A stretch of 58,193 nucleotides of DNA. It comes from Candidatus Aegiribacteria sp. GTDB taxonomy: Bacteria > Fermentibacterota > Fermentibacteria > Fermentibacterales > JCC-6. Both the position numbers and the translations under genes were made by a program. A model generated the notes under the pieces. That model was given only the letters and a program-made list of their open reading frames with translations. It searched no databases and was not told where the DNA came from. Numbering within the stretch: position 1 is the stretch's first letter; each line of letters opens with the position of its first letter. Below are positions 26,872 through 35,873 of this stretch, piece after piece. The DNA lies in the NCBI GenBank assembly GCA_030594645.1, contig JAUVEU010000010.1:1-58193 (forward strand). The letters run 5' to 3'.

Positions 26872-29281
26872 AAAAAATCTTCTCCAGATCTTTACTGTGA
26901 CTTCTCAATAATCTTCTGTCATCGAGAGTCACGTATACATTTGTTCGTCGAATTCGAGCAGGAGAATCAAGAATCCGGTTCAATAATAAGTCCGGACGTG
27001 ATTCCTTACTGCCTGTTACTGTTACCAGTTCAACGAAACATTTATCCTTTACTTCTGCGCTCAGAACAGGATCCATTTCCTGCAGAGAGGCAGCTATTCT
27101 ACCAGCGGCGTCGAAAGTCCATTCCGTATCTCCCGACTGTACAACATAAACCGCCGCAACCGTATTCGCATCCGGATCAGAATCACTGATTCGGATAAAC
27201 CATGTTTCTTCTATCCTGAATCCATCAGGGAGTACTCGTTCAAGAAGCTTGCGAGGTTCCTCAAGGGGTTCCTCTTCAAGCTGTATATCAACATACTCGG
27301 CAACACTCTCCATACCAAGAGGAAGAGCGGGTCCAAAATGCATTCTCGGTCTGCTAACATAACCATCTGAATAGGAAACAGGCAAATCAGCCCGTCTTAC
27401 AACTCTGCCCCACATCCTGACCAGATCAAGATGGGACGAGAACCGGGCAAGACCGGTTTTGGAGTAACGTATTCTCAATACAGCGTAAGGTCCCTTCGAT
27501 TGTTCAGCGATTCCAGGCTCAGCAGCACCAGGCTCGTCCAGCTCTGGTAAATCTCCATCGCATGCTCCGCATCCTGTGCAGCCCTCCTCCCTGCAATCAG
27601 GTGTGGTTGTCTCCTGAAAGTATTTCTCAAATTCAGAAACAAGATATTCACGTGAAACCCCTGTTGAAATGAAATCCCAGGGCAGTCGATCTCCAGGCTT
27701 TGAACCCTTGTGTACTCTTTCGAGAAGTTCGCTGTACTCATCAAGCAGTTCTTTCCAGATATCCCATCTGAAATTGTCTGTCCAGGCATCAAATCTGGCT
27801 CCTCTGAGTACGGCTTTCTCGAGCATATCTGCTGATTCTCCATCATCCCCGAGTGAAAGGAGCGCTTCCACAGAGGCGACTTTCGGGCTGTTCCAGCTTA
27901 TAGATACCTTCCTCCCGCATATTCTTCGAACAAGTCCGATTCTTCTCGATAGTTCTTCATCTGACATTTGAGAGGCCCACTGCAGCGGAGTATGCGCCTT
28001 GGGCACAAATGGAGACAGCGCTACTGTTACACTCTTACGCGGATTGCGCCCGTATTTCCTTGCTATCCTGCCGATTTCTATTGCGATCCTGCCAATGGCA
28101 CTGACATCTTCCAGGGTTTCCTCTGGAAGACCAATCATGAAGTAGAGCTTTATCCCTTTAGCTCCTATTCTGAAAACCGTATCGGCAGCTTTCAGAATAA
28201 CTTCATCAGCAAGTGGTTTGTTCATTCTTCTTCTGAGTAATTCACTGCCGGCCTCAGGAGCCATTGTTATTCTTCCGGTGATATCAGAACAATCCTCAAG
28301 TCGGCTGAGGGTATCCGGCCTTAGAGACGGTCTGCCAGCTGAAGAATGGTGTTTCGTGCAAATCGTATCCATTCCCGCAAGCAGTTCAGGAAGTCTTGAA
28401 TAATCAGAGAATGACAATGTAAGCAGCCCTGCCTTTTCCCATCCGGTACACTTTAAAATCGAATCCATTAATTCAAGAATCTCCGTAACAGGCCTTTCCC
28501 TCACCGGCCTGTTCAGCTGAGAGGCCTGGCAGAATCTGCATCCCCTGGTACAGCCTCTGGCTATTTCTACAACCGCGCGGTCCTGAGATACTCGAGAAAG
28601 CGGAACAAGCTGCTTTACAGGAGCCCATTCCCTGCGAAGATTGCTGACTCTCTGCAGTTCAACAGGCTTTTTCCCGATACTCGGAATGAACATACCCGGA
28701 ATGGAACCGGCCTGTTCAAGACGGAAGGTACGTGATCCGCTGCCTGAAAGGATCTCGAAGAGCTCGACTGCTTTCTCTTCGATCTCTCCCAGAAAAACAG
28801 CATCGGCAAAAGGCGCCAGTGGCAGAGGGTTGGCTATGCCTCCCCCGCCAAGGAGAATGATCGGTGAATTCTCACTCCTTTCACTGCTTCTTAGAGAAAG
28901 ACCCATTTTCCTGATCAGATGAAGAACGTTTGTGTAAAGCGCTTCAGAAGGAATGCCAAAACCTACTACTCTGCTATTCCGAACCGGATCCCCGTTTTCA
29001 AGATCGGTCCAGTCAAGCCCTTCTCTGTCCAGAAGCTCATCCATATCAGGAGCGGGACTGAATGCGCGCCTTACATCGAACTTCCCGCTTCCGACAAGCA
29101 TATGGCGAAGTATGACAAGACCGAAATTCGACATCCCAAGTTCGTAAATATCAGGATAGACGAGCGTCACCCTTGGCTTATCCTTCAGGGAACAGTCAAG
29201 GTTCCATTCCCCACCTGTATATTGTTGAGGTCTTCTGATTTCAGGAAGGAATTTTTCGTAGGGATGAGAGTATGAACTCAA
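26861..29281 (-). CDS. Radical SAM protein (TIGR03960-like) fused to a DUF2344 (TIGR03936-like) domain
   Basis: The protein has 806 residues. The N-terminal part (about 1-590) has the start YEKFLPEIRRPQQYTGGEWN and a radical SAM motif CTRGCRFC (Cys244, Cys248, Cys251) after a B12-binding-like Rossmann region. A cysteine-rich linker, CREEGCTGCGACDGD, follows at about 590. The C-terminal 200 residues match DUF2344 (RIRYSKTGLARFSSHLDLVRMWGRVVRRADLPVSYSDG). In many bacteria the two parts are one gene or adjacent genes just upstream of rng and rplU, exactly as here. The reaction is not established; the context suggests RNA or ribosome modification. Confidence 0.92.
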   Translation of the reverse strand: MSSYSHPYEKFLPEIRRPQQYTGGEWNLDCSLKDKPRVTLVYPDIYELGMSNFGLVILRHMLVGSGKFDVRRAFSPAPDMDELLDREGLDWTDLENGDPVRNSRVVGFGIPSEALYTNVLHLIRKMGLSLRSSERSENSPIILLGGGGIANPLPLAPFADAVFLGEIEEKAVELFEILSGSGSRTFRLEQAGSIPGMFIPSIGKKPVELQRVSNLRREWAPVKQLVPLSRVSQDRAVVEIARGCTRGCRFCQASQLNRPVRERPVTEILELMDSILKCTGWEKAGLLTLSFSDYSRLPELLAGMDTICTKHHSSAGRPSLRPDTLSRLEDCSDITGRITMAPEAGSELLRRRMNKPLADEVILKAADTVFRIGAKGIKLYFMIGLPEETLEDVSAIGRIAIEIGRIARKYGRNPRKSVTVALSPFVPKAHTPLQWASQMSDEELSRRIGLVRRICGRKVSISWNSPKVASVEALLSLGDDGESADMLEKAVLRGARFDAWTDNFRWDIWKELLDEYSELLERVHKGSKPGDRLPWDFISTGVSREYLVSEFEKYFQETTTPDCREEGCTGCGACDGDLPELDEPGAAEPGIAEQSKGPYAVLRIRYSKTGLARFSSHLDLVRMWGRVVRRADLPVSYSDGYVSRPRMHFGPALPLGMESVAEYVDIQLEEEPLEEPRKLLERVLPDGFRIEETWFIRISDSDPDANTVAAVYVVQSGDTEWTFDAAGRIAASLQEMDPVLSAEVKDKCFVELVTVTGSKESRPDLLLNRILDSPARIRRTNVYVTLDDRRLLRSHSKDLEKIFFEN

Positions 29282-29793
29282 GCCTGGTCCAGCAGATTAA
29301 TGTTCTGAGAAACAGGGTTCGCAAGCAAACCGTGATCCCGATACGAAGTAATGGTCAATGCAAGTGTTCTTTCCCTGGCTTCGGCCATGGAGGTACCTGA
29401 TGAATATCCGAGCCGCCAGAGAACTGAGTACATAACTTTCTCAATTTCATATTTATTGCGCCTGAGGATATCAGTCCAGTTCTCGGAGATGCTGTCTACC
29501 TTGTCGGTAACAAGCACTTCAGCCCAGACAAGTTCTTCATCCCCGGAAAGGAGAATACCGCTTCCGCCCGAAAAGCTCCAGGACTGTTTATTGGGGTTCA
29601 CGATATCGTGGAAATGTAACACGATTTCTTCAACAGTTCTCTTTCCATCAAGGGGTCTGATGAACCGCCAGTAATCGTATCTTTCCAGCCTGCCCGGACA
29701 TGTGTCAGGATTGATCCGCTTTAATGTCGACAGAGCAGTCATAGCAGCGGGATCAGGCGCCTTCAGCCTGACTTCTATCGAAACCTCTGTCAT
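29278..29793 (-). CDS. purS: PurS-like protein made of two fused PurS-type halves (FGAM synthase accessory subunit)
   Basis: The protein has 171 residues; ordinary PurS has about 80. Residues 1-77 follow the PurS plan: a first strand SIEVRLKAPDP, a helix MTALSTLKRI, a second strand RLERYDYWRFI and a helix ending HDIVNPNKQSWSF. Residues about 87-171 repeat it: AEVLVTDKVDS, EKVMYSVLWRLGY, RTLALTITS and HGLLANPVSQNINLL. Both halves end with an NP-x-x-Q element where PurS has LLaNPviE. PurS dimers bridge PurL and PurQ in the three-subunit FGAM synthase, and the PurL here is the short type. The gene overlaps purQ and the radical SAM gene by 4 bases each. Assignment is by pattern and position, so it is moderately sure. 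Confidence 0.6.
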   Translation of the reverse strand: MTEVSIEVRLKAPDPAAMTALSTLKRINPDTCPGRLERYDYWRFIRPLDGKRTVEEIVLHFHDIVNPNKQSWSFSGGSGILLSGDEELVWAEVLVTDKVDSISENWTDILRRNKYEIEKVMYSVLWRLGYSSGTSMAEARERTLALTITSYRDHGLLANPVSQNINLLDQA

Positions 29794-30629
29794 TGATCCT
29801 CCCTGGATATGAGCTCGAAATAGTCCGCAAGGCTTCTGAAGAACAGCGCTCCGGGCCCTTTCGAGCCAGCTAACGCTGGATCATGTTGCAGAGAGTTCCG
29901 GCGGTCACCCCAGGTTCCGGGTATCCAGGGTGGAATCTGCCACATCCAGAATGCTCTCTCAGGGTGGGGCATCATGGCAAGGACATTGCCTTCCCTATTC
30001 ATAATTCCCGCAAGATTCATGAATGAACCGTTGGGATTCACAGGGTAATCAGCAGTTTCAATTCCGTTTTCATCACAATATGTAAGCGCCATGCATTCAC
30101 TTATTCGATTATTATCCTTTTCCGCGAAAACAAACCTTCCTTCAGCGTGCGCGATCGGAACAGGAATGGGGTCGTTTCCGATCATTCGAAGCCATGGCGA
30201 GATTTTTAATGCTCTTTCATTCGCACGGAGAAATACCCATCGGCTCAGATAACCGCTGCGGCCGTGAATATGATTTGCCGCAAGAGCTGACTCTATTCTT
30301 CCGTTTTCCCATCCGGGTACAAGACCGCTCTCAACAAGAATCTGCGCGCCATTGCAGATGCCGAGAACCGGTTTACCGGACAGTGCTTCATTGAAAACCA
30401 GATCCATGATCTCTTCTTTAGCGCCGACAGCTCCGGCTCTTACTCTGTCCTGGAAAGAGAATCCGCCTGGCAGAATGAACGCGTCAGGTCTGGAGTCCGA
30501 AAGTTCCTTCAACTGATTCCAACGGAATATCATGGCATCCATTCCCGATTCCCGCACAACCGAAGCGGTTTCATACTCGCAATTCGATCCGGGAAACTGC
30601 AGAACAGCTACAAGAGGTTTGTTTGTCAT
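29790..30629 (-). CDS. purQ: Phosphoribosylformylglycinamidine synthase, glutaminase subunit
   Basis: The protein has 279 residues, a class I glutamine amidotransferase. It starts VAVLQFPGSNCEYET, has ILPGGFSFQDRVRAGAVGA, the nucleophile Cys92 in LGICNGAQIL and the His-Glu pair in MMPHPERAFW. It releases ammonia from glutamine for PurL. It is somewhat longer than the 220-230 residue PurQ of Bacillus. It overlaps purL upstream and the PurS-like gene downstream by 4 bases (ATGA). Confidence 0.95.
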   Translation of the reverse strand: MTNKPLVAVLQFPGSNCEYETASVVRESGMDAMIFRWNQLKELSDSRPDAFILPGGFSFQDRVRAGAVGAKEEIMDLVFNEALSGKPVLGICNGAQILVESGLVPGWENGRIESALAANHIHGRSGYLSRWVFLRANERALKISPWLRMIGNDPIPVPIAHAEGRFVFAEKDNNRISECMALTYCDENGIETADYPVNPNGSFMNLAGIMNREGNVLAMMPHPERAFWMWQIPPWIPGTWGDRRNSLQHDPALAGSKGPGALFFRSLADYFELISREDQ

Positions 30630-32917
30630 TCAGACAGCTCCTCTCTCCAGATAATCCTGTCCAGCAGTGTACTGTACTCTTCCAGCACTTCTGAAAGGTT
30701 CAGCTTCCAGATATCGGAGGAAATCGAGAAATCAGCTGTCACCCTTCCAATTACTGAGGCGAAGTCCGGCTTCACTGAAATACCTTCCCAATCCTCAGGC
30801 AGCATTTCTATGAGATATCCTGGAGTTTCTGAATAGAGGAAAACGGGATCTGTAAAACCTTTACTGAGAATTACACCCCTCCTGGCATCCTTTCTTGTGG
30901 CCAGTGCCATCTCGACCGCAGCCATTGCAAGACCGCCTTCAGATATATCGTGAACCGACTGTGAGATTCCAGCTTCTGCACAATCGAGCACAAATCGCGC
31001 CATCTCATACTCGAGTTCTCCACGGAAAAGGGGAACCTTTCCGCCTGAATGCCCGAGACATGAACGATAGTAAAGGCTTCCGCCAAACTCGTCCTCTCTC
31101 GGGCCAATCAGAACAATGACATTTCCCTGAGTTTTCAGTGACATGTCGGTTGCTCTGGTGAAATCGTCTATTCTACCGAAAACCGCTACGATCGGGGATG
31201 GTGGAATCGATCCGCCCGACAATGACTGATTGTAAAAACTTACATTACCGGATACAATGGGAAGCGGATGTTCACGCCCGCTTTCAAGCCCCAGATTTCT
31301 GCAGGCATGAGCGATTCCTTCAACGCCCCGGCAGAACTGCCAGAACACGTCAGGTTTCTCCGGGTTGCCGTAATTCAGACAGTCCGTGGCAGCAATCGGA
31401 ACAGCTCCTGTCGCTACAACATTTCTGACTGCTTCACCGACAGCATGCGCTCCCGCGAGAAACGGTTCGAGCTGACCGAACCAGGGATTACCATCACCTG
31501 AAACCGCAAGTCCCGCTTTGCATCCTTTAATCGGAACAGTTACACAGGCATCAGCTTCTCCGGGTCTGAAATGAGTTGTTCCCTGAACCTCGCTGTCGTA
31601 ATAACTCCATATTGGCGATCTGCTTGCTCCATCATGTGAAAGCAGCATCTTCCTCAGATCGGAAGGAGGATCAACAGGACGAATGTCAGGTTCTATCACC
31701 TCGACCGGAGACGATTTCGATTCCCTGTCGTAAACAATACCCTCGGTGATACAATTTATAGGAGTGAAAGCCACTTCAATGCCCCTGTGAACAACTTTGT
31801 AAACGGGGTCTTCTGTGAACCTGCCTATTATGGAAGCGGAAGCGCCCGGAAACAGGCGGGGCAGTTCAAAGCTGGTGTTATAAATGTCAAGAATTTCCTC
31901 AGCGACACTCTCCGGCACGGCGAGTCCGTATCTTTCCTGTGTTTCAGCGCAGGCAATGACTTCAGGCGGAAGCCCTGGAATTGAGATGGGTACTTCATCC
32001 AGATCCACATGAATGCCAAGCCCACCGTGAGCTGCAAGCTCACTTGTAACACACGCAATTCCTCCAGCGCCGAGATCCTTGAATCCAAACGGAATTTCTT
32101 TTTCGAAAAGCATCTCCAGAACCACCCTGTTTGCCTCGGAAAGCACTCTCTTGAGGAAAGGATCAGCGACCTGCACCGCGCCTTTCTCCGCTGTATCCGA
32201 CAGATCAGCGGAAGCGAAAGTGGCTCCTCCGAATCCTGTATCATCAGTTGGTTTTCCCGTCAGGATCAATACATACTGTTCCGTATGAGCTTCCTCCGGA
32301 ACAAAGCTGTGCGCAATCCTGTCGTGTCTGACAAACCCGAGAGCAACAACATTGACAAGACAGTTATCATCGTAACCTTCATGGAATCTGGTATCACCGC
32401 CAAGGTTTGGTACACCAAGCGCATTCCCGTATTTCCATATGCCCTCAACCACACCGCGGCAGATTGCCCTTGTTCGCTCACCTGAGACACCTGTGGGATC
32501 TCCAAAACGGAGAAGGTCAAGAGATCCGGTTACCTTTGCCCCCATACAGTAAACATCTCGGACAATCCCGCCTATTCCGGTAGCGGCACCCTCTACAGGA
32601 AGAACCTGGGAGGGATGATTATGGCTTTCATGAGCAACAACCAGATCCCATTCAACTCCGCTGAAGGTGCAGAATCGCACGATACCAGCGTCTTCCCCTG
32701 GCCCCACAACAACATTGGAAGCCTGCGTCGGCAGCTGTCTGAGAACAGGTTTTGAACTTTTATAGGAGCAGTGTTCACTCCACATAGTGTCAAACAGGTG
32801 GAATTCGAGGGGAGTCGGCATTCGACCGACATAACCGGCCAGTTTCTCTGCTTCCGGAATTGTCATCGCAAGACTACGTTCTTTGATTACTTCCTTAAGC
32901 TTATCCCTTAGATCCAT
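30626..32917 (-). CDS. purL: Phosphoribosylformylglycinamidine synthase, short (small) PurL subunit
   Basis: The protein has 763 residues, the short PurL found with separate PurQ and PurS, not the 1300-residue fused type. Motifs include PTPLEFHLFDTMWSEHCSYKSSK, VAHESHNHPSQVLPVEGAATGIGGIVRDV, FGGATFASADLS and a second ATP-grasp-like repeat beginning PIAATDCLNYGNPE. It converts FGAR, ATP and ammonia to FGAM in step four of purine synthesis. It needs PurS to dock PurQ, which makes the extended PurS-like gene two genes downstream the obvious partner. Confidence 0.97.
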   Translation of the reverse strand: MDLRDKLKEVIKERSLAMTIPEAEKLAGYVGRMPTPLEFHLFDTMWSEHCSYKSSKPVLRQLPTQASNVVVGPGEDAGIVRFCTFSGVEWDLVVAHESHNHPSQVLPVEGAATGIGGIVRDVYCMGAKVTGSLDLLRFGDPTGVSGERTRAICRGVVEGIWKYGNALGVPNLGGDTRFHEGYDDNCLVNVVALGFVRHDRIAHSFVPEEAHTEQYVLILTGKPTDDTGFGGATFASADLSDTAEKGAVQVADPFLKRVLSEANRVVLEMLFEKEIPFGFKDLGAGGIACVTSELAAHGGLGIHVDLDEVPISIPGLPPEVIACAETQERYGLAVPESVAEEILDIYNTSFELPRLFPGASASIIGRFTEDPVYKVVHRGIEVAFTPINCITEGIVYDRESKSSPVEVIEPDIRPVDPPSDLRKMLLSHDGASRSPIWSYYDSEVQGTTHFRPGEADACVTVPIKGCKAGLAVSGDGNPWFGQLEPFLAGAHAVGEAVRNVVATGAVPIAATDCLNYGNPEKPDVFWQFCRGVEGIAHACRNLGLESGREHPLPIVSGNVSFYNQSLSGGSIPPSPIVAVFGRIDDFTRATDMSLKTQGNVIVLIGPREDEFGGSLYYRSCLGHSGGKVPLFRGELEYEMARFVLDCAEAGISQSVHDISEGGLAMAAVEMALATRKDARRGVILSKGFTDPVFLYSETPGYLIEMLPEDWEGISVKPDFASVIGRVTADFSISSDIWKLNLSEVLEEYSTLLDRIIWREELSE

Positions 32918-32996
32918 CGATACCTTCCAGTTTACTGTTCGGGGATATTGAAATTTGCATGTTTCGTAAATAGGTCAGTTGTAAAACAATTCCCGG

Positions 32997-34151
32997 TCAT
33001 TTGCCAATTGATGAGATGAACGTTTTCTGCTCAAGTCTGCTTAATACACCCTCAAACGTATCACTGTTCCCTGATTCCACAATAAGATAACGAATTCTGA
33101 CGTTACCCAGGCTGTCTCCGGTATCATTCTCCAGTTTTGGAAGGTCATCAAGCAGACGCTGCATAACATTTTCCATGCCCTCAACACCTGTACCCGGCAG
33201 TAGAATGATAATTTTATCAACACCGGTTCTCAATCCGGCATCAATGTTCCGCATAGTCGCTTTGAGATGATTGGCGGCAATGGACATGAACTCTCTTGCA
33301 CGAAACCTGTCATCAATAGCGCCACGTTCAATTATAAGTTCAACTATAGCAAGAGGGCTGTCAAATCTTCTGACTCTCTCAAGCTCCTGAGTAAGGATTG
33401 GTTCGAATCGTCCCTTACCCGGAAGACCTGTGTCAGGATCCATATCGGCGGCGGATTCAAATCTCCCAAGAAGTCGAATACCCTCAAATGCAGCCGCTCC
33501 AACAGCGGCAATCGCAACCAGTCTTTCCCTTGGAAGTGTTGATTCTATCGGTATATCAACCAGGCAAATCACTCCGTACAGCACACCCTGGCACACCATA
33601 GGCGCAGCGAGATCGGGCAGGAAGTTCGGAATCGCGGTTCTCTCAAGCCGCTTCTTAGTAAGTTCACTTTCTTTCTCAAGATTCTTCTTTTCAAAAACCA
33701 ACCCGGTTTCCGCTGTAAATCCCACATGTCCATCACCGACATTTACTACTAGAGGTTGTTTGAGAATTTCTCCGAGTCCTTCGGTATGCACAAGTCCAAG
33801 TTTACCTCCCCGGACATCAGCCAGGAATACCGCAATACGATCACATCCGGTAAGTCTGTGCATGGCCCTGGCAAGGAGTTTAGCAAGTTCATCCGGAGTT
33901 CTCGCCGCGAGCACCTGTTTTACCAGTTCAGGAAACAGCACTGCAATAGCACGGTGTTTCTTAATCTCAAGATCATATCTGGTCTGCCTTGCGTCAGCTT
34001 CCTGCTTGTCATAACGAAGAGCTGTAATATCATTCTTGAGCGAACTGACTCGTTCCTCATTATTGAATGCTATTTTCCTGGTTTTTGTAATCATAATCAA
34101 CCACACCAGCAATGCTCCCGCGATAATCCCCCCAAGTATTTCGATCAGCAT
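32997..34151 (-). CDS. Membrane-anchored GAF protein with a degenerate GGDEF domain
   Basis: The protein has 384 residues: one N-terminal membrane segment (IIAGALLVWLIMIT), a coiled-coil stretch, a GAF-like domain (about 75-225, LVKQVLAARTPDELAKLLARAMHRLTGCDRIAVFLAD) and a GGDEF-like domain (DPDTGLPGKGRFEPILTQELERVRRF). The signature loop that should read R-x-GG-D/E-E-F reads RTGVDKIIILLP, so the Gly and Glu needed for c-di-GMP synthesis are lost. It is likely a sensor or scaffold rather than an active cyclase. It sits between purB and purL, which is odd for a signalling protein. Confidence 0.78.
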   Translation of the reverse strand: MLIEILGGIIAGALLVWLIMITKTRKIAFNNEERVSSLKNDITALRYDKQEADARQTRYDLEIKKHRAIAVLFPELVKQVLAARTPDELAKLLARAMHRLTGCDRIAVFLADVRGGKLGLVHTEGLGEILKQPLVVNVGDGHVGFTAETGLVFEKKNLEKESELTKKRLERTAIPNFLPDLAAPMVCQGVLYGVICLVDIPIESTLPRERLVAIAAVGAAAFEGIRLLGRFESAADMDPDTGLPGKGRFEPILTQELERVRRFDSPLAIVELIIERGAIDDRFRAREFMSIAANHLKATMRNIDAGLRTGVDKIIILLPGTGVEGMENVMQRLLDDLPKLENDTGDSLGNVRIRYLIVESGNSDTFEGVLSRLEQKTFISSIGK

Positions 34152-34173
34152 CTATATCACCCTCCCCCGTAAA

Positions 34174-35481
34174 TCATTCATCTGCTGGTAAAAGACCAAG
34201 CCTTCCCAGAGTATTATCCTCATTTCGAAGATGATACTCAAGGGCACATCGCTCCTCGATCTCATTACCGGACAAAATACTCTTGAACTCCTTATCCTGT
34301 CTTACCATATCGATAAACCCTATCCCCTGTTCCATAGCCTCCATGGCAACACGCTGAACCATCTTATAGCCACTTTCTCTTGAAAAACCTTTATCAATCA
34401 GAGCGAGCAGAATTGTCTGAGAGTGGAATCTGTCCCCGGCCTTTTCAATATTGCTCCTGACGGCATCTGGAAACACCCTCAGATTTGATGTAAGCTTCAC
34501 TGCCCTGGAAAGCGCATATAGAGCTATCCCACAGGAATCCGGAAAGATGAAGCGTTCAGCGGATGAATGGCTTATATCTCTTTCATGCCATAGAACAGTA
34601 TTCTCAAGGGATGGAATCAGATAGCCCCTGAGCAGGCGTGCAAGCCCGCAGAGTCTCTCACTGATAATTGGATTCCGTTTATGGGGCATGGCACTGGAAC
34701 CTTTCTGTCCTTTCCCGAAGGACTCCTCAACTTCACCGACTTCGGTTCGCTGCAGATGCCGTATTTCCGTTCCGAATCTCTCAAGGAGACTTCCTATGGA
34801 GGCAAGCGCATATACAAAATCCGCGTGCCTGTCTCTTGCAACAACCTGGGTCGAAACAGTTTCGATCCCGATTCCCAGTCTTCTGCAAACGAATTCCTCC
34901 ACGGATGGGTCCAGATGTGCGTAAGTTCCTACTGCTCCGGACAATTTCCCCACACATGCTGATTCAAGACCATTTATTAATCGGTCTTTACACCTCAGAT
35001 ATTCGCTGTAGTATCCGGCAAACTTCAAACCCATCGTTGTTGGTTCCGCATGCATTCCGTGACTTCTGCCTATACAGAGAATCCCTCTGGTTCTGCTTAC
35101 CAGACCGGCAAGAGCACTGCCGAAACTGTCAAGCTCATCCATAATCATCTTCCCTGCATCCTTCAGCTGGGTTGCAAGGCATGTGTCGAGAATGTCGCTG
35201 GAAGTCATACCGTAATGAATATGTCTTGCTTCTGAACCAAGACTCTCGGATACACTTGTAAGGAAAGCAATTACATCATGTTTTACAACTTCCTCTATTT
35301 CTTCGACTCTTTTTACATCGAAAGAGGCATTATCTCTGATATTCTTCAAATCCGAAGCTGGAACAAACCCGGCTTCCGCCCTTGCCTCCACAGCAAGTAT
35401 CTCTATTCTCAACCATCTTGCATATCTGGATTCAGCAGTCCATATCTCCTCCATCTCGGGGATTACATATCTGTCAATCAT
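34174..35481 (-). CDS. purB: Adenylosuccinate lyase
   Basis: The protein has 435 residues, the usual length. It shows IHYGMTSSDILDTCLATQL, RSHGMHAEPTTMGLKFAGYYSE, and the fumarase-superfamily signature GSSAMPHKRNPI. It cleaves SAICAR and adenylosuccinate to release fumarate in purine and AMP synthesis. The start ATG has GGAGG upstream. It is preceded by the SH3 lipoprotein gene and followed 22 bases later by the GAF/GGDEF gene. Confidence 0.97.
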   Translation of the reverse strand: MIDRYVIPEMEEIWTAESRYARWLRIEILAVEARAEAGFVPASDLKNIRDNASFDVKRVEEIEEVVKHDVIAFLTSVSESLGSEARHIHYGMTSSDILDTCLATQLKDAGKMIMDELDSFGSALAGLVSRTRGILCIGRSHGMHAEPTTMGLKFAGYYSEYLRCKDRLINGLESACVGKLSGAVGTYAHLDPSVEEFVCRRLGIGIETVSTQVVARDRHADFVYALASIGSLLERFGTEIRHLQRTEVGEVEESFGKGQKGSSAMPHKRNPIISERLCGLARLLRGYLIPSLENTVLWHERDISHSSAERFIFPDSCGIALYALSRAVKLTSNLRVFPDAVRSNIEKAGDRFHSQTILLALIDKGFSRESGYKMVQRVAMEAMEQGIGFIDMVRQDKEFKSILSGNEIEERCALEYHLRNEDNTLGRLGLLPADE

Positions 35482-35531
35482 TATTATCCTCCAGTAATCA
35501 TGAAAACGTTCGCATAATCAAATCTTATGTA

Positions 35532-35873
35532 TCAATGCGGAAGCTCCGCCCCGAAAGTCAATGGACCATATATCCACGCAAAAAGAGACAGGTTCGGAAC
35601 ATACACCCTGAACCAGTCATCAAGTCCCCCTGTAATCTGAAGAGTATCACCACTTTCAACCTGTCCAAGAGTGGCATATTCAGTTCCGGGCCCTGCTCTG
35701 AGATTCACAATACTGCCGGATACAATAAGCTGCTGCCATTCCGGAATACTACAACCGCCTGTTCCCTGATCGTGTAGAGATACATCAGTTTTTGAACATG
35801 ACAAAATCATCAGAATCATCAACATTAATGAAATGAAGAAACAGATTTTACCTGAATCACACATTCTCCTCAT
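35532..35873 (-). CDS. SH3-domain lipoprotein
   Basis: The protein has 113 residues from the ATG at 35873, with the signal ICFFISLMLMILMILSC and lipobox Cys. The mature part is a single bacterial SH3 (SH3b) domain: SGSIVNLRAGPGTEYATLGQVESGDTLQITGGLDDWFRVYVP. Such domains bind peptidoglycan or other envelope partners. GGAGG lies 4 bases upstream of the ATG, which itself overlaps the stop of the IspH-UbiA fusion gene. The open frame continues upstream to 36101 inside that gene, but this is not used. Confidence 0.8.
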   Translation of the reverse strand: MRRMCDSGKICFFISLMLMILMILSCSKTDVSLHDQGTGGCSIPEWQQLIVSGSIVNLRAGPGTEYATLGQVESGDTLQITGGLDDWFRVYVPNLSLFAWIYGPLTFGAELPH

